A stretch of 64,000 bases of DNA, from NCBI RefSeq assembly GCF_963668385.1, contig NZ_OY764327.1, positions 1 to 64,000 of the forward strand, in the 5' to 3' direction. Below, one piece after another: positions 16,653 through 23,813 of the stretch; the first letter of the stretch is position 1; each line of letters starts with the position of its first letter. A program made the translations under genes and the position numbers. This stretch comes from an uncultured Carboxylicivirga sp. (GTDB lineage Bacteria; Bacteroidota; Bacteroidia; Bacteroidales; Marinilabiliaceae). The notes below the pieces were generated by a model, which had not been told where the DNA came from, searched no databases, and worked only from the letters and a program-made list of their open reading frames with translations.

Positions 16653-17021
16653 TTAATGTCCACCACATTCATGATCTGCATCATGATTGCAATAATTAGC
16701 CGTAAAATTTAATGTGCCGTCTAAGTGTCCTTTCACTAATTCAATGGCATTTAGTTGGGGCGCACCAACAAAAGCATTTACTCCGTTTTGGTTAAACAGT
16801 TGAATAGCTTTTTGTCCCATCCCTCCGGCTATAATGTCTGTTACGCCTTTCTCACCTAACCATTGAGGTAACAAACCAGGTTCGTGTGGGGGAGGCACAA
16901 CTTTTTCTTCTGAAATAACTTTATCGCCATCGGTATTTACCAATGCGAAAAACTTACAATGCCCAAAATGAGCATCCAGTATTCCTGTTTCGTTAACAGG
17001 CAAAGCAATTTTTTTTGTCAT
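16653..17021 (-). CDS. NifX/NifB-type (ORP-like) metal-cluster protein
   Basis: A 122-residue protein of the dinitrogenase iron-molybdenum cofactor family: MTKKIALPVNETGILDAHFG, then a glycine-rich IIAGGMGQKAIQLF. The C-terminus is rich in possible ligands (ANYCNHDADHECGGH) and could hold a metal. Family members bind Fe-Mo precursors or, in the Desulfovibrio orange protein, a Mo-Cu sulfide cluster. With the second NifX-like gene at 17.6 kb and the paired ATPases it forms the core of the cluster. Confidence 0.87.
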   Translation of the reverse strand: MTKKIALPVNETGILDAHFGHCKFFALVNTDGDKVISEEKVVPPPHEPGLLPQWLGEKGVTDIIAGGMGQKAIQLFNQNGVNAFVGAPQLNAIELVKGHLDGTLNFTANYCNHDADHECGGH

Positions 17022-17026
17022 GTTTA

Positions 17027-17298
17027 TTAAATTTTTTCTAATGTATAAATGATTAACATACCTGTTAAAATCAGGCTTACTTGTGCTAAAGAATCTTTGA
17101 AATTGGTTTTTCTGTGTATTTGCGGTACAAGGTCTTCCAATGTTATATAAATAAAGATTGCTTCGGAAAAAGCCAATACATAAAGAATTGGTTTATTTTC
17201 TGCTAACAACCTACCTAAATAGGTAGTAACCCCGATAAAAGATTAAATGTCAATGCTTTTACCTTGGAATACCCGTTATTTGAATTAAATAATCGCAT
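17027..17298 (-). pseudogene. ZIP-family metal transporter remnant
   Basis: Only the C-terminal third of a ZIP transporter remains. The last 60 residues read ENKPILYVLAFSEAIFIYIT, then LEDLVPQIHRK, and end IIYTLEKI. Upstream, in another frame from an ATG at 17296-17298, MRLFNSNNGYSKVKALTFNL followed by LSG continues the same protein. The two parts join if one G is added to a G4 run (C4 at 17230-17233 on the plus strand). Everything before is lost, including the first membrane helices, and is replaced by the DUF5320 gene 49 bases away. This looks like a deletion remnant. The single-base break could also be a sequencing error. Confidence 0.65.
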
Positions 17299-17347
17299 AC
17301 CTGAAGGATACACGATTATCTAAAACTGAGTTTTAAACTACCTGAAA

Positions 17348-17554
17348 TCAAGCGTTCCCCCTTCCATTCCTTCTACCCAAACCTTTACCTGCACCTCTAC
17401 CTGTTCTTCTGCCAAACCCTCTTCCTAATCCACGAGAAGTTTCACTAACATCAATTTGTTCGGTAGTTTCCCGATTGTTGGGATTACATTTCCCCATTTT
17501 ACGGCCTGTCTGAGAACCTTGTCCTTCTGGGCCTGTTCTATCAAATCTTGGCAT
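17348..17554 (-). CDS. DUF5320 protein, small Gly/Arg-rich
   Basis: A 68-residue protein. The start is set at the ATG at 17552-17554, because MPRFDRTGPEGQGSQTGRKM is the conserved opening of DUF5320. A longer frame upstream would overlap the NifX gene. After the head and GKCNP it has a low-complexity tail of Gly and Arg (RGLGRGFGRRTGRGAGKGLG). DUF5320 proteins are repeatedly found beside NifX/ORP genes and the DUF134 regulator. Their function is unknown. It is 4 bases downstream of the NifX-like gene. Confidence 0.78.
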   Translation of the reverse strand: MPRFDRTGPEGQGSQTGRKMGKCNPNNRETTEQIDVSETSRGLGRGFGRRTGRGAGKGLGRRNGRGNA

Positions 17555-17558
17555 AATT

Positions 17559-17876
17559 CTAATTTTTAAGTTTATTAATGATATTTTCAATTGTTAAGCT
17601 GTCATCTTGTAAGATGACCATTTGAATTTCAAACTTATCCAACAGCTCTTTAGCTTTTGGGCCAAAGTCGCCTGAGATTATTTTTTTAACATTTAATTCA
17701 ATAGCCTTTTCAGCAGCCTTCGTACCTGCACCATTAGATGCATTGAGATTCACGTTTTCAATGAACTCTGCTTCTCCGGTTTGATCATCGTAAATACAAA
17801 ACCATGCGGCCCTTCCAAAACGCTTATCAAAAACCGCAGTTGTTATATTTCCAGATGATGTTATTATTGTTTTCAT
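17559..17876 (-). CDS. NifX/NifB-type (ORP-like) metal-cluster protein, second copy
   Basis: A 105-residue member of the dinitrogenase Fe-Mo cofactor family, with FDKRFGRAAWFCIYDDQTGE near the start, the ASNGAGTKAAEKAI helix and KKIISGDFGPKAKELL. It lacks the His/Cys-rich tail of the other copy, so the two may have different jobs. Its start overlaps the DUF134 stop by 4 bases (ATGA type), so both are made together as the first genes of the operon. Confidence 0.87.
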   Translation of the reverse strand: MKTIITSSGNITTAVFDKRFGRAAWFCIYDDQTGEAEFIENVNLNASNGAGTKAAEKAIELNVKKIISGDFGPKAKELLDKFEIQMVILQDDSLTIENIINKLKN

Positions 17877-18283
17877 ATATCATTTTTTAAAAGATTAATA
17901 TTAATAGATGAACATATTGCACAGCAGTGCTTGTTTTGTGTTTTAGGTATAGTAAATCGTGCATTGCATACATGGCATTCATACCAGTTTTTATCTAATA
18001 ATGCGTTTCCATAAACCGTTCTGATTTCTTTTACCTCAACCATTGCCTTTGCAATTTTTCTTCTTGCGCTTTCGTAAATTCTTGCAAAGGTTGGACGGGA
18101 AATGCCCATCACTTTTGCTGCTGTTTCGTGGTTCATAAAATCATAATCCGACAATTTTATTGCTTCGTATTCTTCATAAAGCAATTCAATAAATTCATTT
18201 TTAGAATGATTTGCCCCATAAGGTTTATATCCTTTAAATCCAGGAGGAGCAATCACTTTTCTTAACCTTCTACGCCTTGGCAT
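17873..18283 (-). CDS. DUF134 helix-turn-helix regulator
   Basis: A 136-residue DNA-binding protein. MPRRRRLRKVIAPPGFKGYK is the conserved DUF134 head, so the start is the ATG at 18281-18283 and not the upstream ATG at 18319, which lies inside an operator. A sigma-70 region 4-like helix-turn-helix follows (NHETAAKVMGISRPTFARIY, then ESARRKIAKAM). The C-terminal part has two CxxC pairs (CHVCNARF, CCAIC), likely a zinc or redox sensing knuckle. The gene is first in the operon. Two palindromes in its promoter suggest that it controls its own operon. Confidence 0.87.
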   Translation of the reverse strand: MPRRRRLRKVIAPPGFKGYKPYGANHSKNEFIELLYEEYEAIKLSDYDFMNHETAAKVMGISRPTFARIYESARRKIAKAMVEVKEIRTVYGNALLDKNWYECHVCNARFTIPKTQNKHCCAICSSININLLKNDI

Positions 18284-18304
18284 ACAGACAACTAAATATT
18301 TAAA

Positions 18305-18349
18305 TGAGAATATTCTCACTACAAATATAATGAGATATATCTCATTATA
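18305..18349. promoter_or_regulatory. Twin palindromic operators TGAGA-N4-TCTCA
   Basis: Two perfect palindromes share the core TGAGA-N4-TCTCA. The proximal one is TGAGAATATTCTCA at 18305-18318. The distal one has the core TGAGATATATCTCA and extends as a perfect 24-bp palindrome over 18326-18349. Their centres are 26 bp apart, about 2.5 helical turns. They flank the -7 box, so a bound dimer would block RNA polymerase. The neighbouring DUF134 protein is the obvious candidate to bind them. Confidence 0.7.
18322..18329 (-). promoter_or_regulatory. Bacteroidota -7 box of the DUF134 operon promoter
   Basis: On the minus strand TATATTTG fits the Bacteroidota -7 consensus TAnnTTTG. It lies between the two palindromes and about 40 bases before the DUF134 start. 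A T-rich stretch about 19 bases upstream could serve as the -33 element. The placement puts one operator in the promoter spacer and the other over the likely transcription start. Confidence 0.5.
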
Positions 18350-18416
18350 AAAATTTATTGATTCTTTTTTTTAATTCTATATTACATTGTCTACAAGTCG
18401 GTACAAAGGGAAATAT

Positions 18417-18503
18417 GTTAACCATGTTTACCTCATGTTAACCGCTAAAGAGTTGTAGTACTGAATAATAAGATATTTGGTTAACACGGTTAACATAGTT
18501 AAC
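18417..18503. repeat. Two triplets of GTTAAC-type repeats (iteron- or operator-like)
   Basis: Six short sites occur in an 87-bp stretch: GTTAAC at 18417, GTTTAC at 18426, GTTAAC at 18437, then GTTAAC at 18480, 18489 and 18498. Spacing within each triplet is 9-11 bp, about one helical turn, so each triplet would present sites on one face of the DNA. The stretch lies between the primase terminator and the DUF134 promoter. It may be a replication or partition site of the adjacent mobile-element remnant, or extra operators of the metal operon. Confidence 0.5.
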
Positions 18504-18542
18504 AAAGTTTTTAGTTCAACATCTTTTCAAGTTTAATAAGGA

Positions 18543-18570
18543 CAAAAAAAATACCGATTAAAACGGTATT
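18543..18570 (-). terminator. Rho-independent terminator of the primase gene
   Basis: On the minus strand AATACCG, a 7-base loop and CGGTATT form a perfect 7-bp stem (18550-18570), followed by a run of T. The stem overlaps the primase stop codon at 18569-18571. It isolates the primase transcript from the DUF134 operon. Confidence 0.75.
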
Positions 18571-21274
18571 ATAAGTTCAGTTCAACATCATTTATTATTA
18601 TCCCCATACTTTCGGGTATATCTTCATATTTAAACCGATAACAGCTTCCCAAAGGTTTTTTATTAATTGCCTTATCTCTCGATTTCTGTGTTGTATTTTG
18701 AATGAAAGATGTATTGCCTTTTGATGTGAGCAATGATTTCAATGAGTTCGCATCTAAATCATTAAATCCATTCTTTTTTACATATTCCTTGTAATATGGA
18801 AACAGGAGAGGAAATTTAATAAACAGGTTCTTATTTACCGGGTCTTTTAAGTAATGCGTGTTTACTTTAATCTCACTTTTTGGTTGGCTCAGTTTAAAAG
18901 CAATGGCTTCCCAAAATATGGAGACATCTTTAATGGTACTGGCCATCTCATTTTGCTTAATTGTATTCTCAATAACGGACTGTTTGTATGGTGAATAATC
19001 GAATGGAAGCTCCAAATAGTTTTGTAAAAGCTGAACAGGAGTTAGCAATAAAGCTATGTGTTTAATCTGTCGGTCAGATATTTCTGTAACAGCTGTTATT
19101 TCCGGTTTTAGTTCGTAAAAGATAGAATCAAACACCGTTTTAAACCTCGATTCAATTACATTCCGGTATTTTAGAAGTTCCCTGGTTATGTTGCAAAAAC
19201 CTTGTTCTTTTTCTTTTAAAAGGATTTTATAAGTTTGGGTGCTTTCGTCTGAAAACTTGTTGTCCTCAAAATGTAGTACAATCATTCTGGCAAATAATGC
19301 AGCTTCTGATGTGGGCAGCTCGTTACCATCTACCATACATGCAGAACTGATTTCAAGCGTTGTAGTTTTATTGTCATTGCTTTTTTGAGCCATAGTGTAA
19401 AGCTCTCCATCGTAACCAGTTTTAAACACATCAACCGTTTTCTTATCAATGGCATTGGTGTATTCCTTCAGATAATAAAGTGCATTATTTCGTTGAGTAA
19501 GCGAACGAGAAAAACCTTTATCAGTTGAGTTTAGTAATGATATGCCATGATTCGGTTCGCCAAACAGATGTAGAAAAAAGTTGACAAAATTTGATTTGCC
19601 AGCTCCCTGGTCTCCAAACAGGAACAGGAATGGGAAAAAGCCAGTCAGTTCAAGTATGAAATCACGATACAAGGCAAGTATGATGAAGGATATACCAATT
19701 GCGCCATTAATACCATAAGCTTTATAAATCAGTTCCGACCATTCTTTAAAGTTCAGGTTTCCTGCTTTGTATGTAAATTTACGTTGTCCGGAATAACTTT
19801 TATCGTCAAGGTTTGTGTATGCAAATGGAGGCAAATAATAGGCGGATTTGGCATGATTCACAATGCCGAGCTTATCAGGATAAAGCAATTTATTATCATG
19901 GGTTATTGTAGCATCTGCAAAACAATAGGTTTTTGATTCTTGCTGATAACCCAGCTGATTTACAGCAATGGCATTTTTTTCATTATCGTACAAGTAAGTC
20001 AGGATAGTGTCAAGATTTTGTGTGTTCCCAAAGAATGTTAAGCCACGCCCGGATATGCTACGAATTACCTTCTTAAACTTATCGAGGTTAAGCTCCGAGC
20101 TTGTAATTTCATTTACCGTAATCTCTCCGGTATTTCGTTGAAACTTAATCAAGCGTTTGCTTTCTTTTGTGCCATCCATTAAGTGATAAACCGAATCCAT
20201 CAGGAAGTTGGATAGCTTTCTTTCAACAGGTTTGCTTTTATGAAACTCATTGGCATAGTAGCATCCATTTTTCTTATAAAAGTTGTATTCTTCAATATCG
20301 GTCAGTTCATCAAGGCTAAATTTTGGAATAGGTTTATTAATAATATCTTCCCAAAGCAATTGGTAATTGTTCATGTTTTGAAGAAAGTCAACTATTGTTT
20401 TGTCCTGAAGTAAATCATTGGCATCCTTATTCTCTGGAAGCACCAACCTACGTAGTGATTTAATGTCAAATCGGTTGGACAAAATAAAATCTTGATAGTA
20501 CTCTGCACATTTATTTCCTGCACTATCGTTATCCATTGCTAAAACAACGATTTTCCCTTCAATATACTTTTGAAGGATTTTAGGATTCTTGATTTTATTC
20601 TCTGTGGAAAACAAAGCTATGGATGAACATCCTTTCATTGATAGAGCATTCACAACGCCCTCCTGTAAGAAAACAACATCATAATCAGGATTGTACATTT
20701 TATCATAAATGCTGCCGTTTAACGTTCCGTTATTTTTTGCTTTTGGCTTACCCTTTTCAGGATTAATCATCCTGCGGTTAATGAGTTGATTGTTGGCATC
20801 AGTAAAAACAATGGCATCTGCGTGTGAATCGTACCAATAACTATCATCAGGCAAAGCATCAATAAAACTAATTCCACGAGATTTTAGGTAATCAGTAGCA
20901 GTTTCTTTTGGATTGTTTTTTATCGCAAAAAGCATTTTTTCAAAAGCACTTGTTACATTCTTTGATGGTTGGAATGTCTCTTTAATGCCGAGATATTCCT
21001 CCTCTAAATATTTGATAGCCTTATGTTCGTTCCATCCTGAGTTTAGGGATATTAGAAAATCAATGGTGCTTCCACCTGAACCGCATGAAAAACATTTGTA
21101 GAAATTATTTTTCTTTTTAATGCTAAAAGCCGGAGACTGATTCGTGCCTTTACCGCTGCCGCAAAAAGGACATTGTTCCAGTTGATTGGTTTTATTGAAG
21201 CTAGTTCCGGTTTCCTTTTCAATAAGTGCTTTTATATCAATTTGCTTTACTTTTTCAATTGTCTGCATCTGCAA
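18569..21274 (-). CDS. CHC2 zinc-finger/Toprim primase with P-loop domain (mobile-element type)
   Basis: A 901-residue replication protein. The zinc ribbon is C35-x2-C38...C61-x2-C64 (QCPFCGSGKG; YKCFSCGSGG), typical of DnaG-type primases. The Toprim motifs are FLQEGVVNALSMKG near residue 201 and VLAMDNDSAGNK near 245. A long middle part follows, then a Walker A motif LFGDQGAGKSNF near residue 552 as in DUF927/helicase-like domains. It should make primers and perhaps unwind DNA for a plasmid, phage or integrative element. No integrase, relaxase or capsid gene is nearby, so it may be a relic. The gene ends in its own terminator. Confidence 0.8.
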   Translation of the reverse strand: MQMQTIEKVKQIDIKALIEKETGTSFNKTNQLEQCPFCGSGKGTNQSPAFSIKKKNNFYKCFSCGSGGSTIDFLISLNSGWNEHKAIKYLEEEYLGIKETFQPSKNVTSAFEKMLFAIKNNPKETATDYLKSRGISFIDALPDDSYWYDSHADAIVFTDANNQLINRRMINPEKGKPKAKNNGTLNGSIYDKMYNPDYDVVFLQEGVVNALSMKGCSSIALFSTENKIKNPKILQKYIEGKIVVLAMDNDSAGNKCAEYYQDFILSNRFDIKSLRRLVLPENKDANDLLQDKTIVDFLQNMNNYQLLWEDIINKPIPKFSLDELTDIEEYNFYKKNGCYYANEFHKSKPVERKLSNFLMDSVYHLMDGTKESKRLIKFQRNTGEITVNEITSSELNLDKFKKVIRSISGRGLTFFGNTQNLDTILTYLYDNEKNAIAVNQLGYQQESKTYCFADATITHDNKLLYPDKLGIVNHAKSAYYLPPFAYTNLDDKSYSGQRKFTYKAGNLNFKEWSELIYKAYGINGAIGISFIILALYRDFILELTGFFPFLFLFGDQGAGKSNFVNFFLHLFGEPNHGISLLNSTDKGFSRSLTQRNNALYYLKEYTNAIDKKTVDVFKTGYDGELYTMAQKSNDNKTTTLEISSACMVDGNELPTSEAALFARMIVLHFEDNKFSDESTQTYKILLKEKEQGFCNITRELLKYRNVIESRFKTVFDSIFYELKPEITAVTEISDRQIKHIALLLTPVQLLQNYLELPFDYSPYKQSVIENTIKQNEMASTIKDVSIFWEAIAFKLSQPKSEIKVNTHYLKDPVNKNLFIKFPLLFPYYKEYVKKNGFNDLDANSLKSLLTSKGNTSFIQNTTQKSRDKAINKKPLGSCYRFKYEDIPESMGIIINDVELNL

Positions 21275-21309
21275 TGTTATTGAGCCATAACCTGGCTGTT
21301 TAAATCCGT

Positions 21310-22428
21310 TTAATCTTCTTTCCCTGTGCTTTCATTATCTTCCTCAATGGTCAAACGCTGTTTTTCCTTTTCGAGATGCTGAACCATGCTGTTGGTTAGC
21401 TCTTTGCTTTCCATGCAATTGCCTATTATTGTTATCATGTAAATAGCAAATTGAATATCACTTTGCTTGAGTGCTTTTGCAGTATCATTTATGGCATTAA
21501 AGATTTGTTTTTGCTGTTCTGTTTTTGGGACTGGCACCTCTTCTACCTCAACATCGTGTTGGCTAATGGAAGAATGTCCTTGTAATTCTTCATCCTCTTC
21601 AACAAAACCCAGGGCAGCTTGTAACTCATCTTTTGATAAACCCATTAATTCAGCAGCTTTGGGGCTATTCCCAAGTATCTTGCTGCCGATGCCAGATAGT
21701 ACACCCGTTGCTACACGTTTTAATAGTTCTGTGTTTGAATACCCGGCAAGTCGGGTTTCAAGCTCTGACACCTCTGTTTTGTATGCCGTATTTGCTTTTT
21801 CTAATTCCTGATTTTGGTTTTTTAGGCTATCTCGTTCAGTAGTTATTTCATGCAACTGTTTTTTCAATGTATTGAGTTCGGTTTCCTGTTTGTAATCGCT
21901 AAGTTTTTTCTCAAACTGCATCAAGGTGTTTTCATACCGGGAATTATTGACAGCTCCCAATAATCCTGCTAAACCATTTAGAGCATTACCATTGTTTTCA
22001 TTCTCAGTTTCATTACCTGTTAATTCACCAAATAACATATTGAGGTTTTCAATACTTCCCAGTCCACCTACATTATTACTGAATTGGTATTTTTTAATGG
22101 CCATATCAACCGCCTGTTCTATTTGAGATTGATTTGTTACAGGTCTTTCAGTTTTGCTGTTATCCTCTATATCAATATTGTATCGTGTAACTAATCCGGC
22201 TTTTGGACTTTTACCACGATAAATATCTACTTTGATATTACCGCCATCTTGCTTGACAATATCTTTAGCCGATTTCATGTTCTCATTAAAAGCCTCGATA
22301 TTATTGGTTCGGGGTACAATCAGTATATGTCCTGAGTTGTCTTCGACTAATATTTCATAAGCGTAAGTTGCGTTTTCTTGCAAATTCCGATAAATGGCAT
22401 CTTGTAAATTGCTATGTTTTTCCTTCAT
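21310..22428 (-). CDS. Coiled-coil protein of unknown function
   Basis: A 372-residue protein with no signal peptide or membrane segment. Residues 1-85 form a small alpha/beta head with AYEILVEDNSGHILIVPRTN. A Gly/Asn-rich linker follows. Residues 170-235 are a strong coiled coil (TERDSLKNQNQELEKANTAY). The C-terminal half is acidic and includes ELMGLSKDELQAALGFVEED. I do not recognise the family. It is 35 bases upstream of the primase gene in the same direction, so a replication or DNA-handling role on the same element is likely. Confidence 0.6.
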   Translation of the reverse strand: MKEKHSNLQDAIYRNLQENATYAYEILVEDNSGHILIVPRTNNIEAFNENMKSAKDIVKQDGGNIKVDIYRGKSPKAGLVTRYNIDIEDNSKTERPVTNQSQIEQAVDMAIKKYQFSNNVGGLGSIENLNMLFGELTGNETENENNGNALNGLAGLLGAVNNSRYENTLMQFEKKLSDYKQETELNTLKKQLHEITTERDSLKNQNQELEKANTAYKTEVSELETRLAGYSNTELLKRVATGVLSGIGSKILGNSPKAAELMGLSKDELQAALGFVEEDEELQGHSSISQHDVEVEEVPVPKTEQQKQIFNAINDTAKALKQSDIQFAIYMITIIGNCMESKELTNSMVQHLEKEKQRLTIEEDNESTGKED

Positions 22429-22755
22429 TGTTGCATTTTTTTATGTTGTACTTAATTCTTATGGTATTATCAGCTATTGGTCAGGTACATTTTTCTACAA
22501 AAAGCTATTATGACCAACTTTGCAGCGATTATTACCTAATGTGAGCAATTAAATTCTACTAAATAGCTACTTTTCTATGTGTTGCAGCTATTAATAGTGA
22601 CTGCTCATCTATTATTTTTTAAAATTCCACTTGTGATTTTCTCTTTGACTTACTTCTAATAGACTTTTCAATACTATTGAGCAAAAGAGAGGGATTCTTA
22701 ACGTATTAGAATGAAGTTATGGGTTATTAAAAACAACCCACAGCTTACCATTACC
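22429..22755. other. Intergenic stretch, no gene seen
   Basis: These 327 bases separate the coiled-coil gene from the small acidic gene and hold no convincing reading frame. The one structure seen is a 6-bp hairpin, TGGGTT and AACCCA at 22720-22740, just downstream of the acidic protein gene. It lacks a T-run and may be a weak terminator. The promoter of the coiled-coil gene is expected in the left part, but no clear TAnnTTTG box was found. Confidence 0.4.
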
Positions 22756-22977
22756 TTACTCATCATCTTCTTCTGAGTAATCTTCGTCCAGGTCTTCTAG
22801 GTGGTCAATGATTTCAAGAATCGCCTGGCTGTTTTCCTCTGGTTCGTATTCTACTTTAACAAGGATTTCATCATCTTCATTTGTGCCAATGATTGCACCT
22901 TCAAGTTCATACTCTCCCAATAACCCGGCAAATTCAACCATCAAATCTGCCGAAACATTAAATGTTCTAATCTTCAT
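22756..22977 (-). CDS. Small acidic protein, unknown
   Basis: A 73-residue protein, MKIRTFNVSADLMVEFAGLL to the end. It has a short alpha/beta head, then IIGTNEDDEILVKVEYEPEE, and a very acidic tail (DLDEDYSEEDDE). The high charge suggests a DNA mimic, a chaperone-like partner or an anti-restriction type protein, but no family is recognised. It lies between the DUF4248 gene and the coiled-coil gene in the same direction, in the mobile-element remnant. Confidence 0.55.
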   Translation of the reverse strand: MKIRTFNVSADLMVEFAGLLGEYELEGAIIGTNEDDEILVKVEYEPEENSQAILEIIDHLEDLDEDYSEEDDE

Positions 22978-23049
22978 AATTTTAAAATTTAATTAAACAA
23001 AAAATTGACTTCTCATTTCGGAGGAGGAAGTATTGTCTAATATGGAGTA

Positions 23050-23283
23050 TTACAGCTCCTCAAACTCTTCTTGCTCAACACAAAAATGGTCGAGTATTAA
23101 TAAAAGTTGCTGTTTGTTATAGTAGTGCCGTTTGGTATGACCAGCTTTCGCAATTTGCCTTTTTAAATCAGGACATGTATCTATCTCACGCCTTAGATGC
23201 TGCATGGCAGATTTAATTGAGACACTATTAGGATATAACTTTGTTACTAACTCTTGCTTTAATATTGTTCTGCGATTTATCAT
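23050..23283 (-). CDS. DUF4248 protein
   Basis: A 77-residue protein of the Bacteroidota-specific DUF4248 family: KQELVTKLYPNSVSIKSAMQ, then HLRREIDTCPDLKRQI, then YYNKQQLLLILDHF. The fold is probably a small helical DNA-binding protein. DUF4248 genes are frequent near primase and VirE-type genes of Bacteroidota integrated elements, which supports reading this region as such an element. No neighbour tells its precise role. Confidence 0.75.
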   Translation of the reverse strand: MINRRTILKQELVTKLYPNSVSIKSAMQHLRREIDTCPDLKRQIAKAGHTKRHYYNKQQLLLILDHFCVEQEEFEEL

Positions 23284-23696
23284 AGCGATGAATTTTATTT
23301 AGATAATTGATTTTTTATAGAGGAATTGATGTTGAGAATAGAATACAACTGTAGAACCTTGATATTTCGCATAATAAATCGAAACATAAGGCAATAAATC
23401 AAAAAACACTTAGGGACTATAAACACGAAAAGCCCCTGAAAGGAGCTTGTTTTAAAAGAATCGACATGTATTTTCGGCATAATTATAAAAATTATACCCT
23501 TGACAATTAGCAAAGGCAAATATATAATTTTAGCTGAAAATTGCTGAAAGTTTTCGCTTGAATTTATTTGTAGCGGATTAATTAACATATCTCGAATTCT
23601 AATAAGTTAATCAAGTACTCCGCTACGGATTACAGTAGAAATTGCCTCTAAATCTTCAAGGATATAGTTCGAAATTTGACCGCTTGGGTTCACAAA

Positions 23697-23727
23697 AGAG
23701 GTTATCGAAAGATAGCCTCTTTTTTTG
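23697..23727 (+). terminator. Rho-independent terminator on the plus strand
   Basis: A 10-bp stem AGAGGTTATC/GATAGCCTCT (one wobble pair) with a GAAA tetraloop is followed by seven T on the plus strand. It is a textbook terminator, but no plus-strand gene is visible just upstream. The only open plus frames there are short tails. It may end a small RNA, or be left over from a deleted gene. Confidence 0.7.
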
Positions 23728-23752
23728 TTTATAAATATCACTTTTTAAAATC

Positions 23753-23782
23753 AAAAAGGCCACCCATGATTTTGGACGGCCT
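23753..23782 (-). terminator. Terminator of the pectin operon
   Basis: On the minus strand AGGCCGTCC, an 8-base loop and GGGTGGCCT form a 9-bp stem with one G-U pair, followed by TTTTT. It lies 32 bases after the polygalacturonase stop codon. Confidence 0.8.
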
Positions 23783-23813
23783 CTAGAATCGAAAAGCTAA
23801 ATCTAAAAAACTA

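Larger units (their letters stand above)
23284..23813. other. Intergenic stretch at the edge of the mobile-element remnant
   Basis: These 530 bases hold no gene I can support. A 97-codon minus-strand frame at 23295-23588 has unlikely composition and overlaps hairpin DNA. Visible structures are an imperfect hairpin at 23430-23448, an 8-bp inverted repeat GTAGCGGA/TCCGCTAC (about 23570 and 23621) and two strong terminators at 23697-23727 and 23753-23782. No tRNA or att duplication was recognised. Confidence 0.4.

Noticed and set aside
18284-18319. Longer N-terminus of the DUF134 protein from the ATG at 18319
   Set aside because: The extra 12 residues lie inside the proximal palindrome and likely transcription start, and the family begins at MPRRRR.
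23295-23588. 97-codon minus-strand reading frame after the DUF4248 gene
   Set aside because: Composition rich in Ile, Phe and Lys as in untranslated AT-rich DNA, overlap with hairpin DNA and no recognisable family; treated as intergenic.
23600-23700. tRNA gene or tRNA-derived attachment site near GTTCGAAAT and GGGTTCAC
   Set aside because: No T-arm stem, no cloverleaf and no matching acceptor stem could be drawn on either strand.
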